Assembly (NCBI GenBank): GCA_027886185.1
Contig: WOAB01000142.1
Coordinates: 3,410,001-3,474,000, forward strand
Origin: Rheum nobile
Lineage: Eukaryota > Streptophyta > Magnoliopsida > Caryophyllales > Polygonaceae
Length of the DNA: 64,000 nucleotides
Direction: 5' to 3'
Shown: positions 1-10,753 of the stretch, one piece after another
Numbering within the stretch: position 1 is the first letter of the stretch
How the letters are laid out: every line of letters starts with the position of its first letter
Made by a program: the position numbers and the translations under genes
Notes under the pieces: generated by a model
The model's database searches: none
Seen by the model: only the letters and a program-made list of their open reading frames with translations
Told to the model about the DNA's origin: nothing

Positions 1-1171
1 AACTTCACAACTTAGTCTTCTCCAAAGAATTGCACCATTAGCCTTTTAACTGACAACTCACATAAAATCCAAACATCAAACCTTACAACCTTACAAGTAT
101 CATAACTCCTTATTCCCTGATCGTACAACCTACCAATTTCAATCATTTGGTTCACTTAGATTTGGCTCAGCCGCCCTTTTCCTGACTCACATCCCAAAGG
201 TTTGTTTAACTGACTCAAATACTTATCTCTAATTTAAGATCCCTTTACTCCTCACACAATCTACTATCCCAATTAAAGCAACCCCTTTTTCATTACAGAT
301 ACTTACTACCTCTCCAAGACTTAATCACATCATTTCCTGATGGGCTCAAAACGAAACTTCGAATAGATCTTTCAAAATAATACCTATGACTTTGTACACT
401 CGGCTTTTCAAACAGCTTTAACCATTGGCCCTACACTGGTCGTACCCACTTATAAATCTCATAACCATAACTCTGGACTCTAAAGTCTTACTCAAGGTCG
501 TAATAGAGAAACGAGTTCCCTATGAACTATCCCTCTTATACATTTATTCCCTTCTCAATGATCTATCCACATCAATGCCTACAACATGACCTCATAACTA
601 GGGATTCTTAACTTCATATAGTTCATTCCTATGTACTTTTACCAAAACAAATATTCAGGGTACCCATATGAGAAGAAAAATTCTTAATCCCATAGAGCAT
701 TAACCACATACATTTGTTCCTACACCCTAAGAAATTTTGGAAAACTCAGCTTACAAGATAACGCCCGTTAACTCAACGAAGGGAGTAATTAATGTGATAC
801 CGTTGTGACATTACTCCAAGAACAAAGAGAGATTCCTAATAATGGATCTAGCAATTCCGTAATGGAGTCGCCCCTGGTGTTAACCATGTAGGGAACGAAC
901 ACCTCTGCTCCATACGTTACTCCTCCCTTGTGAGTCCTGGCAGCCCTTATCCATACATGACATAACTGTTTTTGGCACTCACGGAGTCTCGTATGAACGA
1001 ACAATTTGCAATAGTAACGAATTTAGTAATTTCCGAAACAAGGAAACACTTCTCTATTATTCGAAACATTACATAAACCAGCTGATAGAAAGTCGAATAG
1101 ACAGATTACTAAACTATGGAGACTGTCGACACAAGTCAACGCTCCTTATTCTAAAAAAACTTTACTAAATA
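1..1171 (-). other. Family A internal region downstream of gag, non-coding
   Basis: This stretch lies 3' of the family A gag stop codon in element orientation. I see no convincing protease, reverse transcriptase or integrase motif in any frame. Short open frames such as the one at 789-1004 look accidental. Together with the gag-only content this is compatible with a non-autonomous gag-carrying element, but the 3' LTR would lie left of the window, so deletion or truncation cannot be excluded. Confidence 0.4.
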
Positions 1172-1966
1172 CTACCACTTGTACAAAGCCTCCCTCCCAT
1201 CGGGGTGACGTATCACAAAGAGTCGCTGCTCTTGACCCGAAGATTCCATAGGCGCCTTGCCTTTATCACGAGTAGCAGACTGCCCCGGAACAGATACTTT
1301 CGCCCGTGGGTTCTGTCCACTGCCAACTTTTGGGGCCTGATCTGCTTGAGTTGGCCTTAGGCCCTTCTTCCTACAGTATGCCTTCATGTGGCCTTCCCTC
1401 CCACATTTGTAGCATACCCGCTTCATCTTTTGGCAGCTAGGACTCTTGTGCCCAGCCTTATCACAGTTGTGGCATTGAATCACGCCGTTACTCCAGCCTG
1501 AGCCTTTGGCGGAGCCAACCTGAGTTGCCTTGGTCTTAGTATGACCAGACTTCTCGAACTTGGTGGGCGACGCCGGCCGCTTGAGCGAGCCAGCCCAGCG
1601 ATTTTGTTGCCCACTCTTTGCCTTAATTTGTGCCTCCACACTAGCTGCGACTTGAGGTAAAGGGGCCGCTTGGGCTTGCGGTATTACCTGGGTCGTTAAT
1701 ACTTCGACCATTAGCCCTACTATCTGTCCAATGGTCGTCGCATTTAGCATAATCGGGGCAGGAGGTGGAACTCCCCTTGCGGCTTGGGGGTCCGCTTGTC
1801 CCTGATGAACATCCTGTCGCAGGGTCGGGTCACTACTACGTGAGCCAGATCCCGCATCTTCCCCTTGTGGAGTAGCACTTCTCAGCCGAATTCGAGAATC
1901 GTTGCTAGGACTTTCGTTAGTTGCTTGGTTGGTGGATCGGGTGTCCATCACATGTTGATGAACCAT
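1172..1966 (-). CDS. Retrotransposon gag with two CCHC zinc knuckles (family A)
   Basis: A 264-residue ORF that would make a nucleocapsid-like protein binding element RNA in cytoplasmic particles. Near residues 163-200 it has two CX2CX4HX4C knuckles (CHNCDKAGHKSPSC and CYKCGREGHMKAYC). The N-terminal half is polar, and the C-terminal tail is basic and low in complexity. It reads on the minus strand away from the LTR at 2640-4680, separated from it by about 670 bases of leader. The large central capsid-type domain expected of Ty3/gypsy gag looks shortened, since the protein is short for that family. No pol follows within the window. It could be a complete gag of a gag-only element or an internally deleted gag; I favour a deleted or non-autonomous copy. 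Confidence 0.7.
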   Translation of the reverse strand: MVHQHVMDTRSTNQATNESPSNDSRIRLRSATPQGEDAGSGSRSSDPTLRQDVHQGQADPQAARGVPPPAPIMLNATTIGQIVGLMVEVLTTQVIPQAQAAPLPQVAASVEAQIKAKSGQQNRWAGSLKRPASPTKFEKSGHTKTKATQVGSAKGSGWSNGVIQCHNCDKAGHKSPSCQKMKRVCYKCGREGHMKAYCRKKGLRPTQADQAPKVGSGQNPRAKVSVPGQSATRDKGKAPMESSGQEQRLFVIRHPDGREALYKW

Positions 1967-2639
1967 AACGTTAGTCTAGAACCTTTCCAACTTGTACATG
2001 ACACTGAGTCAATCATGTTATGATACGGTTTATAAGGGTTCAAACTAATAACTCTATATTAGTCTGACTGGCCCACCACCATTAACCGCAGAACGTTCTT
2101 CATCTCTTTTCTTGAAAGTGGAAACTCTAGGAGAAAAAGTCAACCTTTAAATGACATTCCAACTAAGGAGAAATGATATTCCTAAGAATGGATCTAAGGA
2201 ATAAGTAACAACTTGAATCTTGCAGAAGTTTGAAAAAAAATCTCCTAAATCTTATACTTTCAACTTCATACTTTGTACCTTTAAATCTTATATAAAAATA
2301 GTAATTTATAAAGTTAGTTCCTCAAACTAGTGATATGATTATCACAAAACTCTTAATAAGACAAAAATTTGCACTTTTAAAGTTACAATCATAAACTTAA
2401 TTTAATCGCTTATACCACCACGTTTTATAAACCAATTATAAATAGCTTTTGAAGTTCAATAGTTAAATCATTATTTTAAATTCCAAGAAATAATTAAAAC
2501 TTTTAAATTTAACATTTGAATTCTCAAAATTCCTTTTTAATAGAAAATAGGTTGAAAATAGTTTCGAAATTAATTTCTGAAAATTCTCAAACCTAACAAT
2601 AGGCCAATAATTTTAAAACCGTTGCTCTGATACCTTAAT
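1967..2639 (-). other. Family A leader and primer-binding site
   Basis: AT-rich untranslated leader between the LTR and gag. A primer-binding site for initiator methionine tRNA is seen at 2624-2634; on the minus strand it reads ggtatcagagc, a few bases after the LTR end. This fixes the element orientation as minus and identifies the LTR at 2640-4680 as the 5' LTR. Confidence 0.7.
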
Positions 2640-4680
2640 TGTAACACCCCCGACTTATTGTCGGAAATGCCACACGCCAGTGACCTCAGACGTTGCTGTC
2701 CGATGTCACCCAAGGCTTTAACTGAAACAATTAATCTTAAATAAACATAATAAATAACGAAAGGTTAAACAACGAAATATATTTTTAAATGAAACTCAAC
2801 CATTTATATTAAAAGATCTCTCATCAAATGAGAGAAGTGTTTTTACAACAGAGTGAAATTACAGCGGAAGACTTTAAATTACACAACGGAAGACTTCAAG
2901 AATAAACTTAATACATGACTAGGTTATAAAAATACATATTAAAGTAATACTTAACGATTTTGAAATACCGACACTGAAATATGCAACTGCAAGTCTCTTC
3001 TTCAACGGTTACTTCAGACTTCGGGGACCAACCACTGATGTACCGTATAGGACGGATGACACCAGCCAACCATGCAAGGAATAAAACTCGGTTGGTTAGT
3101 CTAATGAAAGACTATGCAAGGGTGAAAACAGAATGGTCCTAGTGATCGTAACCGTTTACTATCATTGTCCCTCGAATAACAACCGAAGGAACGATATATA
3201 ACCCAGAACATTCACGGAATGATTAAAGTTTAGACATGCACTAAAAAGGAAATGAGCCTTATGGGAAACGTATGAAGAGAAGACTCCAAAAGATTGAGTC
3301 TTACGGGAAAGTATGACAAATGTTTGAGAACGTTATAATTTCACACAAGCATTTAAAAAGACTTGACCATTTGGGTCCACGACCAACCTCACCGCGTAAT
3401 GCGAATTCAGATTTGGAAGGAGGACTTACTCTAATCGAAGTCCAGACGAGGTTCCAAGTTGTACTTCTTGCCCAAGGTTCATTAATTATGTGTATAATCG
3501 CACTTATCTTGTTTAATTCCAAAATGTATATTCACGTTAAAGCTTTTATCATATAAATATATCATCTCGATACGAGAGATATCTTGGGAATAAATCCCGA
3601 TTGTTTGGCACCAGCTGAGTGCACCTCCCCTATACTCGGATAGGGGATAGTCATGACTAGGGGGAAGGGTGTTAGGGAAAAATCCTCCTAAGCACCACAG
3701 TTATAAAGAAACGGCTAGACCTCGCAAGATACATAGCGTTCCTACGAATACTCGTTCTAACTATATTGTATAAGTTCACACATAAAAATCCACACCAATA
3801 CCATCATGGTAATAACAGATATAATAGCGTTGTTTCTAGCAATATATACAACTTATTATAATATCACATTTTATATCACATCAATTATAAAATCTGTTCC
3901 CAAACGAAAACAATAGTTCATCCCAATTTAATTAACAATTAAACAATTGATAATTAATAGAAACATGGAATAATAAGCAAGAGCGAACCGCCACTTGCCT
4001 TAGTCTAAACGAACGATAGAGCGACGACGGGTTTCTGGAATAATAAGCAAGAGCGACTCCGGTGATGACACGACGAGGCTACAAAGGCGAGGGCTTCGAC
4101 TCCTCACGATGACGGCGACGACAGCTCGGACGAGGGCTGCCTTAAACCACCGCTGCAACACACCTCCAGGGCTCCTTCAGTAACGCTCCAACGAACTCGA
4201 GGGATTCTGGCGACGGACACCTTGAGAGGGAGAGAGAGATCGGGATGTGAGTGAAGATGGAGGCTCACCTCCCCTACTTATATAGGGAAAGATTGCTCCA
4301 CCAACCGCCAACCCAGCCGATGCACCTCCCCCCCCCCCTCCAGTGAATCGACGCCACGCGGAAGAAAGACAAAGGGCGACGCTGGGCATTTTTCCACGGT
4401 TGCGGAAATGTCCCCGCGGTCGCGGAATTGCCTTTTCCGCGTCCATTTACCCAGGAAAGGTTTTGGCACGGGTTTAAATCCCGGAAAGTAAATATATTTG
4501 TATCCGAACAAATATTCTAAGCCCCGAAAATACGTCGGATGTATTTTATACCACTCAGGAAAATACTACGGAGATCAAACACAATACAGAAAATCCGAAC
4601 TTCTCCAAAAGAGACACGATTACAGAACAAGGGTTGAGTAAATTACCCAAATACCCTTACTAAAAATGAGGGGTATTACA
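2640..4680 (-). repeat. 5' LTR of family A Ty3/gypsy (Tekay-like) element
   Basis: The LTR is bounded by tgtaacaccccc on the left and gggtattaca on the right, which gives TG...CA ends with inverted terminal similarity. Its length is 2041 bp. A plausible TATA box (minus strand ctatataag) lies near 4277-4285, about 400 bases from the U3 end. The strongly GC-rich block at about 4040-4470 is promoter-proximal. It shares blocks with LTR C at 27023-29473, for example the sequence around 3965-4000 and 28440-28480, so the two are related families. It interrupts a family B LTR whose remainder resumes at 4681. Open frames within it (3301-3556, 4177-4511) are not treated as genes. Confidence 0.85.
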
Positions 4681-4979
4681 AGCAACGCATCGCAGTGTTG
4701 TACAACGACTCATTACGACCTCGCATAGCGTCTCATCGCGGCCTCGCACCAGAGAAAAGAGGTAGGCAGGCAGAAACCGGGGTCGAGTTCACCAGCGGGA
4801 AGGGTAGCTGAACGGGGAGGAGGAAGGTAGGAGGAGACGCGGGTTCTGCCGCGGGTACACCAGAACAAGGAGGCGAGGGGCTCAATTTCCTTCCCCTGCT
4901 GCCTCTGCTGAATGTATATATATACATATAAATAATGAATATATCACTTGTACCATTTAATATATAACGGGGTATTTCA
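4681..4979 (-). repeat. Right part of a family B LTR, cut by family A
   Basis: These 299 bp match the last part of the family B LTRs (compare 12845-13141 and 18240-18536). They end with the same ggtatttca terminus, followed directly by a polypurine tract on the minus strand. In element orientation this is the U3 end of the 3' LTR of the first internal unit. The rest of this LTR lies beyond the inserted family A element, outside the window. At several positions (for example gcgagggg and tctgccgcg) it resembles LTR c more than the middle LTR b. Confidence 0.85.
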
Positions 4980-4992
4980 TTCTTCCTCCCTT
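4980..4992 (-). promoter_or_regulatory. Polypurine tract of family B unit 1
   Basis: On the minus strand the sequence aagggaggaagaa immediately precedes the LTR end at 4979. This is the expected place and composition of a plus-strand priming polypurine tract. The equivalent tract in unit 2 is at 13142-13154. Confidence 0.7.
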
Positions 4993-5148
4993 ATAGGAGT
5001 TTCGTCCTCGAAACTAAGATCAAAACAGGTTCGGGTATCGATCTCTCATGACCGATTCGAACTCCCAAGTCTCTTTCGCCGTTCCATTCTTAGACCATAA
5101 GACTTTCACCAAGGAAATGACTTTATTCCTCAATTTCTTGTTCAATAG

Positions 5149-7300
5149 TTAGAATTTGTACGGGTGATTCCACAATGTGCCATCAGGTTGAAATTCTACC
5201 TCTTCAGATCTCAGAACATAGTTCGGGTGATACACGTATTTCCTTAACGGTGACACATGAAATGCATCATACATTCCGCTTATTTTCAGCGACAATGCTA
5301 CTTGGTAAGCTATAACATCAACTCTGTTCAGAACTTCAAAGGGACCAATCATAACAAGGATTCAACTTCTTTCGTCTCCCAAATCTGAACACTCCTTTAG
5401 TCGGTGAGACTTTAGTCCCTAACATTGACTTATGTCGACTATGAGGTGACAACAATCTCTGACGAATCACTACAAAGTCGCCTTAGTCTTCTGCAAAAGT
5501 TCGGGAGCAACTAGAACGACATCGGCCATATCGTCCCAACACAGTGGCGATCTACACCGACGACCATACAAAGCCTCATAAGGTGCCATCTTTATCGACG
5601 CATACCAACTATTATTGTGCGTACTCCACCAGATGCAGATTGTCTTTCCAATTTCCTGGCCACTCCAAAGCGCAAGCTCGAAGCATATCCTCCACGGTTT
5701 GGATTGTTCCTTCAGATTGACCATTAGTTTGAGGATGAAAGGATGTGTTGAATCTCCGTTGCGTTCCCATTGCTGCATACAAGGACTTCTAAAAATGAGA
5801 CACAAATCGTCCATCTCTGTCAGACACAATAATCCTGGAAACACCATGCAATCTAACTATTTCCATCGAGAATAATTCAGCTAACCTCTCTGGGTCCCAA
5901 GTAATCTTGATGGGTACAAAATGCAAAGATTTCATTAACCGGTCCATAATGACCCATATAGCATCACTCTCTTTTCGTGATCTAGGAAGACTAACAATAA
6001 AGTCCATTGTGATGTCCTCCCACTTCCATTCAGGGATAGGAAGCGGTTGAAATTCTCCAGCTGGTCTCTGGTGCTAAATCTTAACTGGTTGATATGTCAA
6101 TCACCTCGACAGGTACTCAGCAACTTTCCGCTTCATGTGGTTTAAGTTGGCGAAATGCGGATGCTATAACCTTCCTATTCTGCATTAGAACGCAACCCAT
6201 ACCTTGTTGAGGGGCATCAATTGTAGACGGTAAATCCTTCCATTCCCTGTGGTATGGCTAACACTGGCGCACTAGTCAACCGCCTCTTGAGTTTCTTCAA
6301 AACTCTCCTGACATCTCCCATCACATTCAAACTTCTTAGTCTTACGTAACACCTTAGTTAGAGGTTGAGCAATCTCAGAAAATCCCTCCATAACCCGCCT
6401 GTAGTAATCTGCCAGTCTGAGAAATTCATAACTTCCTTAACATTTTGAGGTCGTTTCATACTTTCTACTGCTTTTGTTTTCGGCGGATCTACCATCACAC
6501 TATCGTTAGAAATCACATGGCCTAGAAATGCTACCTTAGGTAACCAAAAATCACGTTCAGACAGCTTTGCAATTAGTTTCTGTCGCCTCAACACTTCGAG
6601 TATAGTTCTGAGGTGAGTCTCGTGGTCCCCCTTACTCCGAGAGTATACTAAAATGTCATCAATGAAAATCACTACAAAACGATCCAAGTACTCTCTAAAA
6701 CATCGGTTCATTAAGTCCTTGAAAACCGTGGGAACATTAGTCAACCCAAAAGGCATCACCACAAATTCATAGTGACCGTACCTGGTTCTGAAGGCATTAT
6801 TATGAATATTCTCCTCTCGAATCCTAAACTGAGGATACCCTCATCCCAAGTCAATCTTTGAAAACACTGTAGCTCCTTGCAATTGATCTAACAAGTCATC
6901 AATACGAGGAAGCGGATACTTATTCTTGACCGTCACCTTATTCAACTCCCTATAGTCGATGCAAAGTCCCAGGGAACCATCCTTCTTTTTAACTAACAAC
7001 GCAGGCACACCCCAAGGAGATGCACTTGGCCTAATAAAGCCTAACTCAACAAGTTCCTCCAACTGTTTCCTCAATTCTAACATTTCTACTGGTGCTATCT
7101 TGTATGGAGCTCGAGAAATCGGGGCAGTCCCTGGCTCTAACTCAATAGTGAAATCAACATCACGTCTCAGTGCTAGCCCTAGCAGTTTCTCAAGAAACAC
7201 ATATGGGTATTCACAAGCGATGGGGATATCGTCTAACTTTACTTCATCCTTTCTCTCTTCTAAGGCATAACACACATGACAGACACAACCTTGTCCTCAT
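5149..7300 (-). pseudogene. Broken pol (RT, RNase H, integrase) of family B unit 1
   Basis: A Ty3/gypsy polyprotein remnant read from high to low coordinates. The protease-RT linker and the first half of RT are at 7275-6841 (motifs RPSASPWGVP, CIDYRELNKVT). The catalytic half of RT is at 6762-6358 (VMPFGLTNVP, FIDDILVYS). Only the first parts of RNase H remain at about 6350-6130. The integrase core is spread over 6007-5470 in several frames. The integrase C-terminal GPF motif and chromovirus-like tail are at 5352-5149. Most of RNase H and the integrase zinc-binding domain are missing: RNase H sequence near 6125 runs almost directly into the integrase region just before its core near 6060. Frameshifts and stops make it non-functional. 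The domain order PR-RT-RH-INT is that of Ty3/gypsy, and the GPY/F-type tail suggests a chromovirus, probably Tekay. Confidence 0.85.
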
Positions 7301-7559
7301 AGTTTTGCAGCTGTCATCGCACTAATGCTTCTGCCATAGTCTCTAGGATCATGATCCTCGAACACATGCACCAAACTCTCATCTGTCATTACAGTAACTT
7401 TCTTCTTCCCGTAGTCACAGGCGCATTGTTATCATCAACTCTCTTCATCTCATAGACTCGTGGTGTTGGAGTCCCACTAGTCACTAGCATCATCAATAAG
7501 GTAGTAAGCTGCAATCATTACCTTCTCACTCTCTGGACATCAAACACCCTTCGATACCT

Positions 7560-7975
7560 TATCAAATTGATTCAACCAGAATGTCACATCAGCAGGTTCG
7601 TCAGAACCATCAAAAGTAGGAGGCTTCAGTCTAGCCACAACTTCCATGTATGTGCTAAACCCTTATTGCAATACCTGAGGTTCATCTTGTCATTGTCCAA
7701 CATGATCAGGCTGAGCAACTGGCGCTGGCTACTGTTGAGGCGATACTTGTGCCATGCTGTCTGCATAACTCGTGTCACCATTTATTGCAACACAACCAAA
7801 GTTCCTGGGTCAATACCTGCATGAGCGGATCCTGGTGAAACTTCCTCTCGATTCAGCTGATTACCTACCGAACCATCAGTGACTAGACTACTCACATCTA
7901 CCCCTTGAGAATAAGCCCGAGGGCCTCGTCCTCTATCACACCCACGCCTTCGACCTCTACCACGTCCCACTTGCG
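7560..7975 (-). pseudogene. Gag remnant of family B unit 1
   Basis: On the minus strand an Arg/Gly-rich start (MGRGRGRRRG...) at 7970 is typical of Ty3/gypsy gag N-termini. It is followed near 7560-7620 by a short piece of the retrotransposon-gag domain (PPTFDGSDEPADVTFW). The rest of gag and the protease are deleted before the pol remnant begins near 7300. The N-terminal part (7831 onward) is repeated at 10419-10558 by the tandem duplication. Confidence 0.7.
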
Positions 7976-8148
7976 GGGGCAGACTTAATGTAAATACTTA
8001 TCAGCATTAAACATCGCAGACAACTTATCAAACACAAACTTACCTATGGGTAACATCAAGGGCCTCCGATCACACGATTGTTTCACAATTTTAGAGAATA
8101 GTCTTTTCCACGTCAAACGTTTAAAAAACATTTTTTTTGAAAGTAATG

Positions 8149-8162
8149 ACTCTGATACCAAT
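8149..8162 (-). promoter_or_regulatory. Primer-binding site of family B unit 1
   Basis: The minus strand reads ttggtatcagag directly after the LTR end at 8166, matching the 3' end of initiator methionine tRNA. The same site recurs beside LTR b (about 10737-10750) and LTR c (about 16109-16122, with one change). Confidence 0.7.
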
Positions 8163-8165
8163 TTC

Positions 8166-10418
8166 TGTAACACCCCAAGCCAAAGGTGTCACAGTGCCGT
8201 AGGCCCGAAGGTCTACAAGGCGATTTTCAGAAGGAGAAACCCAAAACGCTTCCAAATATACAAAAGTTATCAACATCAAAATCCTTGTTTCAAGTTTGAA
8301 ACAACATTTAAACTTTTCCTCAAGTCAGTATATCAATTTATATCCAAAACAACAGGTAGTTAATACAACATTTTCAAATCCGATGCAAAAAAAACTAAAT
8401 CTTTAACTGTGAAGACGAATCTGTGATCAAGAACCCCCTTGTTGTTGCCGAACCTGCGAAGACTAGTTGACTGGTGGACCCGATACACCAGCCAACCGCA
8501 CAACATAAACCGAGGTTGGTTAGTCTAATGAAAGACTAGCAAGAATCATCAAGCAAAAATAGTAGAACATAGGAAAGAATTATCATACCATCCAACCAAC
8601 GCGAATTAATAACACAACAAAATATATACCATTACTATCACATAACCATTACTTAACCATTCTTATCCAACTCTTCAATATGCTAAATACATTCAATCCA
8701 ATCTCAACCACACATCGAGTATAAACGGGTGACACTATCATCACCCTAGATAATCACACTCAATATAAATGGGTGAGACTATCATCACCCTAGATAATCA
8801 TACTATCCATAGATAGGTTCAAGATGGGACACTCACCATCCAATTGTGGCCTTGAATCAATGCAAGGTCACCCTCTACGCGGTCGGGTGAGGCTATCGTC
8901 ACCCCGTCCCAGCTATAAGGAGTCATGCCCTCCTTATAACCGAAACAAACAATCAACCAATAATAACCAACAATCCAATAACAAGCAAACAACGACCAAC
9001 AAACACAACAACCAACGACAACCGACAACTACAACCAACGGCAACCAACAACTACAACCAACAACAATAACCAATGACCAACAATAACCCACAACCACAA
9101 CTAACAACAACCAACAACCACAACTAACTACAACCAACGACAACCACCAACTACAGCCAACAACAATAACCAATGACCAACAATAACCCACAACCATAAC
9201 TAACAACAACCACAACTAAGTACAATCAACAACCACAACTAACTACAACCAACAACAACCGCATAATAATCCAACATCAACCATAACACAAGACAACAAC
9301 CAACCAACACACATTCAACCATTTACTTTTACGACTACTAATCTAGATCAACATAATAGATAAGGGCACAATCAATTACTGAAAATTATAATATACGAAA
9401 ATAATTATACTAAAAACGATAGGTAATAAGTGGGAGCAAGAATCATCTTGCCTTAAACTCAACAACGATCTTGAAGGTCACCAAGGTCCGTACACAAGTC
9501 TCGCTCCTAACCTGCTTGCAATAACAACAATGTCCTACCATTAACTAGTATACAAATACCCATAAAATAATGTTTCACATCTATAGGTACATACATGCGA
9601 CATAAGCCTCGGTCTACTTCCTAATTCACGTCCCTATGTATATATATATGAATAATGTAGCAACATCTACATTTTTCTTCAATAAACCACCTAAACCACG
9701 ATACAATACCCAGGTTATAAGCTTGATTTAGTTTCTTTGCACAATTTAAACCAATACTCAATCTTACGCATCAATACTTGAACTAAATCATAAATTCTTT
9801 TGGTTGCACATACAACCTTCCATTTCAAACAAAATCCACCCACAATTCTCTTCGATTGCCTGAACCAAATTTGACCAAATTCAGATTTGTCCACACTCCC
9901 TGCAAATTTCACACAAAACTGTCCAAACCCCATTTATTCCCAATCGTTCAAATCTGGCCAAAATCCCCAATCTGTAACAGCAGAATATTCAATATAATTT
10001 TCATCTGGCATCCAAATCAAATTGAGGCACCCTCCCTACAATTACCTTGTCGTCCACCAAATCCTTCAAGCAGATCTCAAGATGGAGCTCACCGGCACCA
10101 ACTGTGTTTCAGCACCACCCATGGGGTTGTCCACTGCTCTCGCCGCCGGGATTGCTTCTCATCACCGGCAAGTGCTGCCAACAACAGCAGCTTGCGGTCC
10201 TGTGCAGCAATAAATCGCGGTTTTGTGCATCAGCAGCTCGCCGCACCTTGCACCAGCAGCGCATCGCAGTCCTACACAACGACTCATCGCTACCTCGCAC
10301 AACGGCTCATCGAGGCCTCGCACCAGGGAAAGGAGGTGGACAGGCAACAACCGGGGTCGAGTTCACCGGCGGGAAGGGTAGCTGAATGGAGAGGAGGAAG
10401 GTAGGAGGAGACGCGGGT
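8166..10418 (-). repeat. LTR a of family B, truncated at its U3 end
   Basis: It starts with tgtaacaccccaagcc and is nearly identical to LTR b (10754-13141) until 10418. There it breaks inside acgcgggt and joins internal sequence that also occurs at 7831. The remaining U3 end of about 133 bp is missing. An AC-rich stretch at 8940-9300 is low-complexity tandem sequence. The 182-residue GC-rich frame at 9856-10404 and the Trp/Val-rich minus frame at 8934-9215 lie within the LTR and are not taken as genes. Confidence 0.85.
8940..9290. repeat. AC-rich minisatellite within LTR a
   Basis: This is a run of caaccaacaactacaacc-like short repeats organised into a higher-order unit of roughly 100 bp present about twice. 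The same block is in LTR b (11530-11880) and LTR c (16920-17270), with copy-number and point differences. It contains almost no G on the plus strand. Confidence 0.8.
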
Positions 10419-10753
10419 CCTGGTGAAACTTCCTCTCGATTCAGCTGATTACCTACCGAACCATCAGTGACTAGACTACTCACATCTACCCCTTGAGAAT
10501 AAGCCCGAGGGCCTCGTCCTCTATCACACCCACGCCTTCGACCTCTACCACGTCCCACTTGCGGGGGCAGACTTAATGTAAATACTTATCAGCATTAAAC
10601 ATCGCAGACAACTTATCAAACACAAACTTACCTATGGGTAACATCAAGGGCCTCCGATCACACGATTGTTTCACAATTTTAGAGAATAGTCTTTTCTACG
10701 TCAAACGTTTAAAAAACATTTTTTTTGAAAGTAATGACTCTGATACCAATTTC
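10419..10753 (-). repeat. Duplicated internal 5' segment of family B
   Basis: This is a second copy of 7831-8165 (gag N-terminus, leader, primer-binding site). It joins the truncated LTR a at 10418/10419 and runs into complete LTR b at 10754. With LTR sequence to about 13008 it forms a tandem duplication of 7831-10418, with a period of about 2588 bp. Confidence 0.85.

Noticed and set aside
8934..9215. Trp/Val/Leu-rich minus-strand frame resembling a membrane protein (also at 11522-11803 and 16780-17217)
   Set aside because: It is the complement of the AC-rich minisatellite inside the family B LTRs and changes length with the repeat; composition alone explains it.
9856..10404. 182-residue plus-strand frame repeated at 12446-12994 and, altered, at 17836-18366
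   Set aside because: It lies wholly within the LTRs, on the opposite strand to the element, in the GC-rich promoter part; the three copies are just the three LTRs.
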